Shown: positions 41,212 to 51,518, counted from the stretch's first letter. The stretch: 64,000 nucleotides of DNA from Pseudooceanicola sp. (GCA_002709085.1 PAPR01000062.1:1-64000); one strand, 5' to 3'. Notes: a model not told the origin generated them from the letters alone. A program made the numbers and translations.

Positions 41212-42462
41212 ATGGCGGCAGCGGGCGAAAACTTCCGAATCAACGGCGACCGATTGTGGGACAGCCTGATGGAGATGGCCACCATCGGACCGGGGGTCGC
41301 GGGGGGCAACAACCGCCAGACCCTGACGGACGAGGACGCCGAGGGTCGCGCGCTGTTCCAGTCGTGGTGCGAGGCGGCGGGTTGCGAAATGGGCCTCGAT
41401 TCCATGGGCAATATGTTCGCGCTGCGTCCCGGTACTGATCCCGATGCGCTGCCGGTCTATGTCGGCTCGCACCTCGATACGCAACCGACGGGCGGCAAAT
41501 ATGACGGCGTCCTGGGCGTGCTCGGCGCGTTGGAAATTGTGCGCACCCTCAATGACCTCGACGTGAAGACCCGCCATCCGATTGTCGTGACCAACTGGAC
41601 GAACGAGGAGGGCACGCGCTACGCCCCCGCGATGCTGGCCTCCGGCGTCTTTGCCGGCGTCCACGACGAAGCTTGGGCCAAGGCGCGCGAGGATGCCAAG
41701 GGCCTCGCCTTTGGCGCAGAGTTGAAGCGCATCGGTTGGGAGGGCGCAGAGCCGGTCGGACAACGCAAGATGCATGCCTTCTTCGAGTTGCACATCGAAC
41801 AGGGTCCGATCCTCGAAGCCGAGGGCAAGGACATCGGCATCGTCACCCACGGGCAGGGGCTCGCCTGGATCGAGGTGACGATTACGGGACGTGACGCGCA
41901 TACAGGCTCAACCCCGATGCCACTGCGCAAGAACGCCGGCCTCGGCATGGCGGCGGTCCTGCAACTGGTCGATGAGATCGCGCTGAGCCATGCGCCCCAT
42001 GCTGTCGGCGCCGCCGGGCATATCGACGTCTATCCCAATTCGCGCAATGTGATCCCCGGCAAGGTCGTTTTCACGGTCGATTTCCGCTCGCCCGACCTTT
42101 CGGTGATCGAGGATATGGAAGCCCGGTTGAAATCCGGGGCGCAGGCGATTTGCGACGACATGGGGCTAGAGGTGTCGTTCGAGAAGGTCGGCGGCTTTGA
42201 CCCGGTGGAGTTCGACGCGGGCTGCGTCGGCGCCCTGCGCGACGCCGCCGACCGGCTGGGCTATGCGTATCGCGACATCATTTCGGGGGCAGGCCACGAT
42301 GCCTGCTGGATCAATCGCGTCGCCCCGACGGCCATGGTGATGTGCCCCTGCGTTGACGGGCTGAGCCATAACGAGGCCGAAGAGATCTCCAAGGACTGGG
42401 CCATCGCCGGAACGGATGTTCTGCTGCACGCGGTGGTCGAGACGGCGGAGGTCGTGGAGTGA
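41212..42462 (+). CDS. Zn-dependent amidohydrolase (N-carbamoyl-beta-alanine / allantoate amidohydrolase family)
   Basis: VGSHLDTQPTGGKYDGVLGVLGALE; NWTNEEGTRYAPAMLASGVFAG; ELHIEQGPILE. Confidence 0.93.
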   Translation: MAAAGENFRINGDRLWDSLMEMATIGPGVAGGNNRQTLTDEDAEGRALFQSWCEAAGCEMGLDSMGNMFALRPGTDPDALPVYVGSHLDTQPTGGKYDGVLGVLGALEIVRTLNDLDVKTRHPIVVTNWTNEEGTRYAPAMLASGVFAGVHDEAWAKAREDAKGLAFGAELKRIGWEGAEPVGQRKMHAFFELHIEQGPILEAEGKDIGIVTHGQGLAWIEVTITGRDAHTGSTPMPLRKNAGLGMAAVLQLVDEIALSHAPHAVGAAGHIDVYPNSRNVIPGKVVFTVDFRSPDLSVIEDMEARLKSGAQAICDDMGLEVSFEKVGGFDPVEFDAGCVGALRDAADRLGYAYRDIISGAGHDACWINRVAPTAMVMCPCVDGLSHNEAEEISKDWAIAGTDVLLHAVVETAEVVE

Positions 42463-42471
42463 GCGCGAGCC

Positions 42472-42570
42472 TTAACCTTTTCTGGGGGACGGACCCGGCC
42501 ATTTCACCAATGGTTCACGCGGCATCTGAGGTGGAGGAGGCGGTGGCGGCGCCTGATCTTTATCTGCCAT
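42472..42570 (-). CDS. Possible small proline-rich protein
   Basis: MADKDQAPPPPPPPQMPREPLVKWPGPSPRKG; GGAG 9 nt before ATG on minus strand. Confidence 0.3.
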   Translation of the reverse strand: MADKDQAPPPPPPPQMPREPLVKWPGPSPRKG

Positions 42571-43087
42571 GAAAATAGCTCCAGACTACTACATATCTGA
42601 ATATACCAAAAGTGATGCCATGAAGGAAGCCCTCCGGCAGACTGAGATGAAACTGGTCGCTCAACTATCGATCGCTACTTCATCGGATCAGCGTGCATAT
42701 GCATTTTGCGCAGTCGTGATAGTGCTGGCGGCTCTGGTGCTCGATTCCTCTGCGAGGGTGACTACGCAATATGTCCAGCTTCTAATATTACTACACTTCT
42801 TCGCAGCGGGAGTTCTGGCGGCTTACTCAGCTCGCCCCACTCGGTTCTTTGATAGCGGAGGGACGAGCGCGGCTTTCGAAAACTATCTCGGTGACGGCCG
42901 GGAAGGTTACGTGCTTTCTGCGCTAATCGAGCGAAATGATGAACTGATCAAGCGAAACGACAGAGCTATAAAGCGGGCGTCTCGGCAATTTCTTCTCGCG
43001 TTGTTGTTTGGAGGTACTGGTTTGATCCTCGCCCTTGGCGATCCACTCGCCAACGTACAGGGTGAACTAATAGGAGTGTTCAAATGA
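42569..43087 (+). CDS. Hypothetical membrane protein (about 3 TM)
   Basis: 172 aa; TM hairpin, soluble segment ERNDELIKRNDRAIKRASRQ, third TM; no recognised family; 4-bp overlap with dihydropyrimidinase. Confidence 0.65.
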   Translation: MKIAPDYYISEYTKSDAMKEALRQTEMKLVAQLSIATSSDQRAYAFCAVVIVLAALVLDSSARVTTQYVQLLILLHFFAAGVLAAYSARPTRFFDSGGTSAAFENYLGDGREGYVLSALIERNDELIKRNDRAIKRASRQFLLALLFGGTGLILALGDPLANVQGELIGVFK

Positions 43088-44544
43088 GCAAAGTCATCAA
43101 GGGCGGCACGGTCGTCACCGCGGATCGCCAGATCAAGGCCGATGTCCTGATCGAAGGCGATGTGATCGCGGAAATCGGCGAAGGTCTGAGGGGCGACGAG
43201 GTCATCGACGCCTCGGATGCCTATGTGATCCCCGGCGGCATCGACCCGCATACCCATCTGGAGATGCCCTTCATGGGCACGACGGCGGCCGAAACCTTTG
43301 AAACGGGCACATGGGCCGCAGCCTGCGGCGGCACCACGATGCTGATCGATTTCTGTCTGCCGGGCGAGGACGGCTCGATCAAGAACGCGATCCAGGAATG
43401 GCACCGGAAATCGGCGCCGCAGATCTGCTCTGACATCGGGTATCACATGGCGGTCACCGGCTGGAATCAGAGTATTTTTGACGAGATGAAGGACGCGGTC
43501 GATGCGGGGGTCAATTCGTTCAAGCACTTCATGGCCTACAAGGGCGCCTTGATGGTGGAAGATGACGAGATGTTCGCCTCGTTCTCGCGTTGCCGCGAGT
43601 TGGGCGCGCTGCCGATGGTGCATGCGGAAAACGGCGATCTGGTCGACCTGATGCAAAAGAAATTCCTCGCCGAAGGTAAGACCGGGCCGGAATGGCACGC
43701 GCGCTCGCGCCCCCCCGAGTTCGAGGGGGAGGCCGCCAACCGCGCCATTACCATTGCCGATGCCGCTGGCGTGCCGCTCTATATCGTGCATGTCAGTTGC
43801 GAGCAGGCGCATGAGGCGATCCGGCGCGCGCGCCAGAAGGGGATGCGCGTCTATGGAGAGCCGCTGGCGCAGTTCCTCACGCTGGATGATAACGAATACC
43901 TCTCCGATGACTGGCTGCACTCGGCACGGCGCGTGATGTCGCCGCCGTTTCGCGGGCGCGAGCATCAGGACGGCCTATGGGCGGGGCTCCAGTCCGGCTC
44001 GCTTCAGGTGGTGGCAACGGATCACGCGGCCTTTTCGTCGGAGCAAAAGAAGATGGGCGTGGAGGACTTCACCAAGATTCCCAATGGCACCAACGGGTTG
44101 GAAGAGCGGCTCGCCGTGCTCTGGACCCTCGGGGTCGAGACGGGTCGCCTGACGCCCGAGGAATTCGTCGCCGTGACCTCGACCAACATCGCCAAGATCC
44201 TCAACATGTATCCCAAGAAGGGCGGCATCCTGCCCGGCGCCGATGCGGATGTGGTGGTCTGGGACCCCTCGATCAAGAAGACGATTTCGGCGTCCAACCA
44301 CCACTCGATCCTCGATTACAACGTCTTCGAGGGCTACGAGGTCACCGCCCAGCCGCGCTACACGCTCAGCCGGGGCGAGGTGATCTGGGCCTGGGGGCAG
44401 AATTCTCAGCCCCAGCCCGGTCGCGGTCGGTTTGTTCCGCGCAAACCCTTCGCCTCGGCCCATAAGGCGCTGAGCAAGTGGAAAGAGCTGAACTCCCCCC
44501 GGTCCGTTGTGCGCGATCCGATGAACATTCCGGCGGGGATCTAG
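43084..44544 (+). CDS. hydA: Dihydropyrimidinase
   Basis: DAYVIPGGIDPHTHLEMPFMGT; FKHFMAYKGALMV; VATDHAAFSSEQKKMG. Confidence 0.95.
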   Translation: MSKVIKGGTVVTADRQIKADVLIEGDVIAEIGEGLRGDEVIDASDAYVIPGGIDPHTHLEMPFMGTTAAETFETGTWAAACGGTTMLIDFCLPGEDGSIKNAIQEWHRKSAPQICSDIGYHMAVTGWNQSIFDEMKDAVDAGVNSFKHFMAYKGALMVEDDEMFASFSRCRELGALPMVHAENGDLVDLMQKKFLAEGKTGPEWHARSRPPEFEGEAANRAITIADAAGVPLYIVHVSCEQAHEAIRRARQKGMRVYGEPLAQFLTLDDNEYLSDDWLHSARRVMSPPFRGREHQDGLWAGLQSGSLQVVATDHAAFSSEQKKMGVEDFTKIPNGTNGLEERLAVLWTLGVETGRLTPEEFVAVTSTNIAKILNMYPKKGGILPGADADVVVWDPSIKKTISASNHHSILDYNVFEGYEVTAQPRYTLSRGEVIWAWGQNSQPQPGRGRFVPRKPFASAHKALSKWKELNSPRSVVRDPMNIPAGI

Positions 44545-45338
44545 TGACGTTGCCAAGAAGTGAAGAACCCGTGGTCTCGGCCAAGGGGCTGGACCTCACG
44601 TTCCAGACCAACGATGGCCCTGTGCATGCGCTCAAGGGCGTTGATCTCGACATCGAAAAGGGGGAATTCGTCAGTTTTATCGGGCCTTCGGGCTGTGGCA
44701 AGACGACATTCCTGCGTTGCATCGCCGCTCTTGAACAGCCGACGGGGGGCACGCTCAGCGTCAACGGGATGACCCCCGAAGCCGCCCGACAGGCGCGCGC
44801 CTATGGTTACGTATTTCAGGCGGCGGGGCTTTACCCATGGCGCACGATTGCCGCGAACATTCGTCTGCCGCTGGAAATCATGGGATTTTCCCGGGCAGAG
44901 CAGACAGAGCGTGTGGCGCGTGTTCTCGACCTTGTCGATCTGGCAGGCTTCGGTGGAAAGTTTCCGTGGCAATTGTCGGGCGGCATGCAGCAGCGCGCCT
45001 CCATCGCGCGCGCGCTGTCGTTCGATGCGGATATTCTGCTGATGGACGAACCTTTCGGCGCCTTGGACGAGATCGTGCGCGATCACCTCAACGAAGAGCT
45101 GTTGAAGCTGTGGTCGCGGACCGGCAAGACCATCGGTTTTGTCACCCATTCCATTCCCGAGGCGGTTTATCTTTCGACCAAGATCGTGGTGATGTCGCCG
45201 CGTCCTGGTCGGATCACGGACATCATCGACAGTCCGCTTCCTCGCGAGCGGCCGCTCGATATCCGCGATTCTGCAGATTTCCTCGCCATCGCGCATCGCG
45301 TGCGTGACGGTTTGCGGGCGGGGCATGCCTATGACTGA
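44544..45338 (+). CDS. ABC transporter ATP-binding protein (NitT/TauT type)
   Basis: GPSGCGKTTFLRCIAALE; LSGGMQQRASIARALSFDADILLMDEPFGALDE; GTG start overlaps hydA stop. Confidence 0.94.
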   Translation: MTLPRSEEPVVSAKGLDLTFQTNDGPVHALKGVDLDIEKGEFVSFIGPSGCGKTTFLRCIAALEQPTGGTLSVNGMTPEAARQARAYGYVFQAAGLYPWRTIAANIRLPLEIMGFSRAEQTERVARVLDLVDLAGFGGKFPWQLSGGMQQRASIARALSFDADILLMDEPFGALDEIVRDHLNEELLKLWSRTGKTIGFVTHSIPEAVYLSTKIVVMSPRPGRITDIIDSPLPRERPLDIRDSADFLAIAHRVRDGLRAGHAYD

Positions 45339-45609
45339 GGCCGCCACCCTGACCACGTACGGGCCGCTTTTCATCAGCGCTGCGGCCCGGTGCCCGACCG
45401 TTGCCGGCCGAACCCCGGTGCCGCCCCGTACTGAGGGTGGGATCACGGGAGGTCCCTTCACCTTTCGCGGTCATCGGCTCGCCAGCCTGTACCGCGCCAC
45501 CAGGTCACCACGAAATCCTTTCATCTTTCCTAAAATACGCCCGTCGCGCCGGTCGGATCCGAAAAAATTCGCGTATTTGGCGAAAGATGAAACGGGGGAC
45601 GCCCGATGA
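45331..45609 (+). CDS. Doubtful 92-aa ORF bridging ATPase and permease genes
   Basis: ATG 45331 overlaps ATPase stop; its TGA overlaps permease ATG; C-terminus runs through an inverted repeat. Confidence 0.2.
   Translation: MTEAATLTTYGPLFISAAARCPTVAGRTPVPPRTEGGITGGPFTFRGHRLASLYRATRSPRNPFIFPKIRPSRRSDPKKFAYLAKDETGDAR
45519..45592. repeat. Inverted repeat formed by two opposed copies of the dispersed motif
   Basis: TTTCATCTTTCCTAAAATACGC (45519-45540) and GCGTATTTGGCGAAAGATGAAA (45571-45592); 19 of 22 complementary. Confidence 0.75.
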
Positions 45610-46526
45610 GCCGCGCGATCCTGCCCGTGTTGAGCGTCGTCGCGGTGATCGTGGCGATCTGGTACGCGGCATGCGTTCCGATGAATATTCACAGCGCTGT
45701 GACGATAGCGGAACGCGCAGGCATCGCCGTCACGCCGGAGGGCGCGCGAGAGCGGCGGCAGGTCGGGGCCTTTGCCCTCGCTGCGCAAAATCCGCAGGTC
45801 TGGGGCACGACGTTTCAGCAGGACAAGCCGCGCCTGCCGGCCCCGCATCAGGTCGTGGTCGAATTGTGGGAGACGACCGCGCTGAAAAACGTCACCTCAA
45901 AGCGCAGTCTGGTGTTTCATGGCTGGATCACGCTGTCCGCGACGCTGGTCGGGTTCGCGATCGGGTCGGTCGCGGGGATCGTGCTGGCGATCGGGATCGT
46001 GCATTCGCGCGCCATGGATATGAGCGTCATGCCATGGGCGATAGCCAGCCAGACCATACCCATTCTGGCGATCGCGCCGATGATCATCGTGGTGCTGAAT
46101 TCCATCGGGGTGCAGGGTCTGATCCCCAAGGCGGTGATCTCGGCCTATCTGTCATTCTTTCCGGTGGTCGTGGGGATGGTCAAGGGTCTGCGGGCGCCCT
46201 CGGGCATGGACCTTGATCAGATGCAGACGTGGTCGGCGACGCGGACACAGACCTTCTTCAAGCTACGGTTGCCGTCTTCGGTGCCCTATCTCTTTGCTTC
46301 GCTCAAGATCGGGATCGCAGCGTCGCTGGTCGGGGCGATTGTCGGTGAGCTGCCGACCGGGGCGGTGCGGGGTCTGGGCGCGCGGTTGCTGACGGGCAGT
46401 TACTACGGGCAGACCATCCAGATCTGGTCGGCGCTTTTCGCGACGGCGATACTGGCCGCCTTGCTGGTCGCCATCGTCGCGGGGGTCGAGAAGCTGACCC
46501 TGCGGCGCATGGGGGTGCGGACATGA
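45606..46526 (+). CDS. ABC transporter permease
   Basis: BPD permease; MPWAIASQTIPILAIAPMIIVVL, GLRAPSGMDLDQMQTWSATRTQTFFKLRLPSSVPYLFASLKIGIAASL. Confidence 0.92.
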   Translation: MSRAILPVLSVVAVIVAIWYAACVPMNIHSAVTIAERAGIAVTPEGARERRQVGAFALAAQNPQVWGTTFQQDKPRLPAPHQVVVELWETTALKNVTSKRSLVFHGWITLSATLVGFAIGSVAGIVLAIGIVHSRAMDMSVMPWAIASQTIPILAIAPMIIVVLNSIGVQGLIPKAVISAYLSFFPVVVGMVKGLRAPSGMDLDQMQTWSATRTQTFFKLRLPSSVPYLFASLKIGIAASLVGAIVGELPTGAVRGLGARLLTGSYYGQTIQIWSALFATAILAALLVAIVAGVEKLTLRRMGVRT

Positions 46527-47374
46527 TGGGGCTCGTGGTGCTGGCTCTTGCGCTCTGGTTGGGCGCATGGTGGCTGAACGTGCGGATCGCCAATGGACCG
46601 CGCGCCGAGGGGCAGGGCGCCCGGCTGGCGGTGCCGGTGATCTTTGGCCTTACGCTGCTAATCATGTGGGAGCTGATCGTGCGCGGCTTGCAGGTGCCCG
46701 GCGTCATTCTGCCCCCGCCGAGTGCAATTGCCGCGCGCTTTGCCGCTAGCACGTCGATCCTCTGGGCCGATTTCGTCCAAACCGTCGTGAAGGGCGCGCT
46801 GTCGGGCTATGTGATCGGCTGCCTCGCGGCGTTCGGAACGGCCATTCTGGTCGATCGCAGCGATTTTCTGCGGCGCGGGCTGATGCCTGTGGGGTCCTTC
46901 GTCGCGGCGCTGCCGATTGTGGGCACCGCGCCGATCCTCGTGATGTGGTACGGATTTGACTGGCAGTCCAAGGCGGCGGTCGTCGTGGTCATGGTGTTCT
47001 TTCCCATGTTGGTGAACATCACTGCCGGATTGCAGGAAACCACCCAGATGCAGCGTGACCAGATGCAGACCTGGGCGGCGGGCTATTGGCGGGGGCTGTG
47101 GAAGCTGCGGCTGCCTGCTGCGATGCCGTTTATCTTTAACGGGCTGAAAATTTCATCGACCTTGGCGCTGATCGGGGCCATCGTGGCAGAGTTCTTCGGT
47201 TCTCCCATTGTCGGGATGGGCTTTCGCATATCAACATCCGTGGGACAGCTGGCGCTGGATATGGTCTGGGCGGAAATCGTCGTCGCCGCCATCGCCGGGT
47301 CTGCCTTTTACGGTGTCGTGGCCTTTATCGAACGCAAGGTCACGTTCTGGCACCCCTCGCAACGAGGGTTATAA
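46523..47374 (+). CDS. ABC transporter permease
   Basis: BPD permease; TAPILVMWYGFDWQSKAAVVVVMVFFPMLVNITAGLQ. Confidence 0.92.
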   Translation: MMGLVVLALALWLGAWWLNVRIANGPRAEGQGARLAVPVIFGLTLLIMWELIVRGLQVPGVILPPPSAIAARFAASTSILWADFVQTVVKGALSGYVIGCLAAFGTAILVDRSDFLRRGLMPVGSFVAALPIVGTAPILVMWYGFDWQSKAAVVVVMVFFPMLVNITAGLQETTQMQRDQMQTWAAGYWRGLWKLRLPAAMPFIFNGLKISSTLALIGAIVAEFFGSPIVGMGFRISTSVGQLALDMVWAEIVVAAIAGSAFYGVVAFIERKVTFWHPSQRGL

Positions 47375-47389
47375 CAGGGAGCAATACTC

Positions 47390-48388
47390 ATGAAGTCATT
47401 CCTTTCAGCGGCCGCGCTGGCCTCTCTCACCATGACCGGGACGGCCTGGGGCGAAAGCCACATGGACAACAAGGTCGCCCTGCAGCTCAAGTGGGTCACG
47501 CAGGCCCAGTTCGCCGGGTATTACGTGGCCCAGGACAAGGGCTTTTACGACGAGGCCGGGCTGGACGTGACCATTCTGCCGGGTGGCCCCGATGTTGCGC
47601 CGGCGCAGGTGCTCGCCGGGGGTGGCGCGGATGTGATGGTGGACTGGATGCCCTCGGCGCTGTCGGTGCGCGAAAAGGGTCTGCCGGTGGTCAATATCGC
47701 CCAGCCCTACAAGACGTCCGGCCTGATGCTGGTCTGCTGGAAGGACACCGGGATCACGGGCCCTGAGGATTTCAGGGGCAAGACCATCGGGGTCTGGTTC
47801 TTTGGCAACGAATATCCCTTTTTGTCCTGGATGAGCCAGGCGGGCATTCCGACTGAGGGCGGAGATGACGGGATTACCGTGCTGAAGCAGGGCTTCAACG
47901 TCGATCCGCTGATCCAACGACAGGCCGATTGCATTTCGACCATGACCTACAATGAATTCGGACAGGTGCTGGACGCGGGCATCGGCGAAGAGGAGCTGGT
48001 GACCTTCAAGTACGAGGATCAGGGCGTCGCGACGCTGGAAGACGGGCTTTACGTGCTGGAAGAGAAGCTCGAGGACCCGGCCTTCAAGGAGAAGATGGTC
48101 AAGTTCGTCGCGGCCTCCATGCAGGGCTGGAAATACGCCGAGGAGAACCCGGACGAGGCGGCCGAGATCGTGCTGGACTACGATGAGACCGGCGCCCAGA
48201 CCGAAGCGCATCAGAAATACATGATGGGCGAGGTGGCAAAGCTGACCGCGGGATCGAACGGTGCACTGGACCCGGGCGATTACGAGCGCACGGTGGAGAC
48301 ATTGCTGGCCGGGGGGTCCGACCCGGTGATCACCAAGCAGCCCGAAGGTGCCTATACGCTGGAGATCACGGACGAAGCGCTGAAGTAA
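47390..48388 (+). CDS. ABC transporter substrate-binding protein (NMT1/THI5-like)
   Basis: Signal peptide; VALQLKWVTQAQFAGYYVAQDKGFYDEAGLDVTILPGGPDVAPAQVLAGGGADVMVDW. Confidence 0.92.
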   Translation: MKSFLSAAALASLTMTGTAWGESHMDNKVALQLKWVTQAQFAGYYVAQDKGFYDEAGLDVTILPGGPDVAPAQVLAGGGADVMVDWMPSALSVREKGLPVVNIAQPYKTSGLMLVCWKDTGITGPEDFRGKTIGVWFFGNEYPFLSWMSQAGIPTEGGDDGITVLKQGFNVDPLIQRQADCISTMTYNEFGQVLDAGIGEEELVTFKYEDQGVATLEDGLYVLEEKLEDPAFKEKMVKFVAASMQGWKYAEENPDEAAEIVLDYDETGAQTEAHQKYMMGEVAKLTAGSNGALDPGDYERTVETLLAGGSDPVITKQPEGAYTLEITDEALK

Positions 48389-48408
48389 TATCGCGACGCT
48401 TCCGGCGG

Positions 48409-48429
48409 GCGTATTTATGCGAAGGTGAA
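48409..48429 (+). repeat. Instance of dispersed intergenic motif
   Basis: GCGTATTTATGCGAAGGTGAA, 20 bp after stop codon, immediately before a terminator. Confidence 0.5.
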
Positions 48430-48459
48430 CCCCGGCTGTCGTGAGATGGCCGGGGTTTT
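48428..48459 (+). terminator. Rho-independent terminator after ABC transporter operon
   Basis: AACCCCGGC-tgtcgtgagatg-GCCGGGGTTTT. Confidence 0.85.
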
Positions 48460-48705
48460 GTCGTTCTGGTTATTCGCGGGAAATGCGTGTTATTTGGTGT
48501 AAAGGCAGGGTGATCCACAGGTTTGTGCATTGTTTTTACAAAAATCGCGCCTTATCGCGCTTGTGAAGAATGTCCAGGATCGTCACACTGAGCCCAAGAG
48601 GTTGAATCCCTGAACAGGCACCCCAAATTCAACATGACAGAAAAGGAAGACCCGTGCGCCGCCACATCCAGGGGCCGGGGGTTTTGCCCAATATAAGGAA
48701 AGAGC

Positions 48706-51123
48706 ATGCAAGAGCCTCTCAACCCGTCCTATCCCGTCCTGCCGCTGCGCGACATCGTGGTTTTCCCCCATATGGTCGTGCCGCTCTTTGTGGGTCGCGA
48801 CAAATCGGTCAAGGCGCTGGAGGAAGTGATGGCGGAGGACAAGCAGATCCTGCTGTCCAGCCAGGTCGACCCCGCCGACGATGATCCCGACGCCGAAGGT
48901 ATCTATGATGCCGGCGTTCTGGCCAATGTCTTGCAACTGCTGAAACTGCCCGACGGCACCGTCAAGGTGCTGGTGGAGGGCACGTCACGCGTGCAGATCC
49001 TGGAATTTCTCGACAACCCGAATTTCTTTGAGGCCCGTGCGGAGTACCTCAACGAGGTGCCGGGTGACAGCGAGACGACCGAGGCGCTGTTGCGCACCGT
49101 CGGGCAGGAGTTCGAGCGCTACGCCAAGGTCAAGAAGAACATCCCCGAAGAGGCGCTGAGCGCCGTCTCCGGCGCCATCGAGCCGGCCAAGCTGGCCGAT
49201 CTGGTCGCCGGGCATCTCGGCATCGAGGTTGAGCAGAAGCAGGAGCTTCTGGAGACGCTCTCGGTCAGCGAGCGGCTGGAGAAGGTCTATGGCCTGATGC
49301 AGGGCGAAATGTCCGTTCTGCAAGTCGAGAAGAAGATCAAGACCCGTGTGAAATCGCAGATGGAGCGGACGCAGCGCGAGTATTACCTCAACGAACAGAT
49401 GAAGGCGATCCAGAAGGAGCTGGGCGACGGTGAAGAGGGCGAGGGCGAAATCGCCGAGCTGGAATCCCGCATCGCCGAGACCAAGCTGTCCAAGGAAGCG
49501 CGCGAAAAGGCCGACGCGGAGCTGAAGAAGCTCAAGAACATGTCGCCCATGTCCGCCGAGGCGACGGTCGTGCGCAACTACCTCGACTGGATGCTGTCGA
49601 TCCCATGGGGTGTGAAAAGCCGCGTGAAGAAGAACCTGCACGGCGCGGAAGAGGTGCTGGACACCGACCACTTTGGCCTTGAGAAGGTCAAGGAGCGGAT
49701 CGTCGAATATCTCGCCGTGCAACAGCGCAGCAAGAAGCTGAAAGGCCCGATCCTGTGCCTTGTCGGCCCTCCGGGTGTGGGCAAGACCTCGCTCGGGAAA
49801 TCGGTGGCCAAGGCGACGGGGCGCGAGTTCATCCGCATCTCTCTCGGCGGCGTGCGCGACGAGAGCGAGATCCGTGGCCACCGGCGGACCTACATCGGGT
49901 CCATGCCCGGCAAGATCATCCAGGCGCTGAAAAAGGCCAAGACGACGAACCCGCTGATCCTGCTCGATGAAATCGACAAGATGGGTCAGGATTTCCGGGG
50001 GGATCCGGCCTCGGCCATGCTGGAGGTTCTCGACCCCGAGCAGAACGGCACCTTTGTCGATCACTATCTCGAGGTCGAATATGACCTCTCCAACGTGATG
50101 TTCCTGACGACGGCGAACTCCTACAACATGCCGAGCCCCTTGCTGGACCGGATGGAGATCATCACCCTCGCGGGCTACACCGAGGACGAGAAGCTGGAGA
50201 TCGCCAAGCGTCACCTCCTGCCCAAGCAGGTCAAGAACCACGGGCTGCGCAAGGGGGAGTTCCAGATTTCGGACGACGCCATGCAGGAGATGATCCGCCG
50301 CTACACCCGCGAAGCCGGGGTGCGGAGCCTTGAGCGCGAGCTGGGCAAGATCGCCCGGAAAGCCGTGACCAAGATCATCAAGGGCGAGGTCGAAAGCGTC
50401 GATGTGACGGCCGAGAACCTGGATGATTTCCTCGGGGTGAAGAAGTTCCGCTTTGGTCTCGCCGAGAAGGAGGATCAGATCGGGGTCGTGACCGGCCTTG
50501 CCTGGACCTCTGTCGGGGGTGATCTCTTGCAGATCGAGGCGCTGCGCCTGCCGGGCAAGGGTCGGATGAAGACCACCGGCAAGCTGGGCGACGTTATGAA
50601 GGAATCGATCGATGCGGCCTCGTCCTACGTTCGCTCGGTCGCGCCCGAGATCGGGGTGAAACCGCCGCGCTTTGACCGGATGGATATTCACGTCCACGTA
50701 CCGGACGGTGCGACGCCCAAGGACGGGCCGTCCGCCGGTCTCGCCATGGTGACGGCCATCGTGTCGGTGCTGACGCAGATCCCCGTGCGCAAGGACATCG
50801 CCATGACCGGTGAGGTCACGTTGCGCGGCAATGCGTCGGCTATCGGTGGGTTGAAGGAAAAGCTTCTCGCGGCTCTTCGTGGCGGCATCAAGACGGTGCT
50901 GATCCCCGAGGAGAACGAGAAGGACCTCGCCGAGATTCCCGACAACGTGAAAGAGGGGCTGGAGATCATTCCCGTCACCCATGTGCGCGATGTGCTGAAC
51001 CTGGCCTTGGTGCGTCAGCCCGAGGCCGTCGAGTGGGATGAGGAGGCCGAAGAGGCCGCCGCCGCCGCCCGGGCCGTCGCTGCAGCGGATGCTGCCGCTG
51101 GCATGGGTCGTCCGGCGCATTGA
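48706..51123 (+). CDS. lon: ATP-dependent protease La
   Basis: [47 protein letters not shown] catalytic Ser. Confidence 0.98.
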   Translation: MQEPLNPSYPVLPLRDIVVFPHMVVPLFVGRDKSVKALEEVMAEDKQILLSSQVDPADDDPDAEGIYDAGVLANVLQLLKLPDGTVKVLVEGTSRVQILEFLDNPNFFEARAEYLNEVPGDSETTEALLRTVGQEFERYAKVKKNIPEEALSAVSGAIEPAKLADLVAGHLGIEVEQKQELLETLSVSERLEKVYGLMQGEMSVLQVEKKIKTRVKSQMERTQREYYLNEQMKAIQKELGDGEEGEGEIAELESRIAETKLSKEAREKADAELKKLKNMSPMSAEATVVRNYLDWMLSIPWGVKSRVKKNLHGAEEVLDTDHFGLEKVKERIVEYLAVQQRSKKLKGPILCLVGPPGVGKTSLGKSVAKATGREFIRISLGGVRDESEIRGHRRTYIGSMPGKIIQALKKAKTTNPLILLDEIDKMGQDFRGDPASAMLEVLDPEQNGTFVDHYLEVEYDLSNVMFLTTANSYNMPSPLLDRMEIITLAGYTEDEKLEIAKRHLLPKQVKNHGLRKGEFQISDDAMQEMIRRYTREAGVRSLERELGKIARKAVTKIIKGEVESVDVTAENLDDFLGVKKFRFGLAEKEDQIGVVTGLAWTSVGGDLLQIEALRLPGKGRMKTTGKLGDVMKESIDAASSYVRSVAPEIGVKPPRFDRMDIHVHVPDGATPKDGPSAGLAMVTAIVSVLTQIPVRKDIAMTGEVTLRGNASAIGGLKEKLLAALRGGIKTVLIPEENEKDLAEIPDNVKEGLEIIPVTHVRDVLNLALVRQPEAVEWDEEAEEAAAAARAVAAADAAAGMGRPAH

Positions 51124-51163
51124 TGTTGGCTGGGCTCGAATAGGGTCCCGGACAAGGGTACAG

Positions 51164-51198
51164 ACCGGCGTGTCCTTTATGGGCGCGCCGGTTTTGTT
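51164..51198 (+). terminator. Rho-independent terminator after lon
   Basis: ACCGGCG-tgtcctttatgggcg-CGCCGGTTTTGTTT. Confidence 0.8.
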
Positions 51199-51443
51199 TG
51201 CCGGGTGGGGCGATGTGGTGTTGTGATTTTGCTTAAGATTGGCCGGATCCGGCGGGGTATCGGAACGGTCGGTATTCCTATGTGATGACGGTGACGGTTT
51301 CCCTAAGGCGTTGGCTCTGCGGTCAAACAGAAGGTAGGCGTGACATCCATAACCGGGCCGATACGCATCGTCCGGGGTGGTCCCGAAAAGCGCCGCGCAT
51401 GGGGTTGCGAAGAGCGGCGAGGGCGGCTAAAGAATCGCCCTAC

Positions 51444-51518
51444 GGGTGATTAGCTCAGTGGTAGAGCGCTTCGTTCACATCGAAGATGTCAGGGGTTCAA
51501 ATCCCTTATCACCCACCA
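51444..51518 (+). tRNA. tRNA-Val (CAC), CCA encoded
   Basis: Cloverleaf GGGTGAT...ATCACCC; anticodon loop TTCACAT; T-arm GGGTTCAAATCCC. Confidence 0.93.

Noticed and set aside
48541-48633. Heat-shock (sigma32) promoter for lon
   Set aside because: CTTGTGAA is present but no properly spaced CCCAT-type element was found.
48985-51120. 711-aa minus-strand ORF opposite lon
   Set aside because: Antisense to lon; His/Leu/Asp-rich shadow translation.
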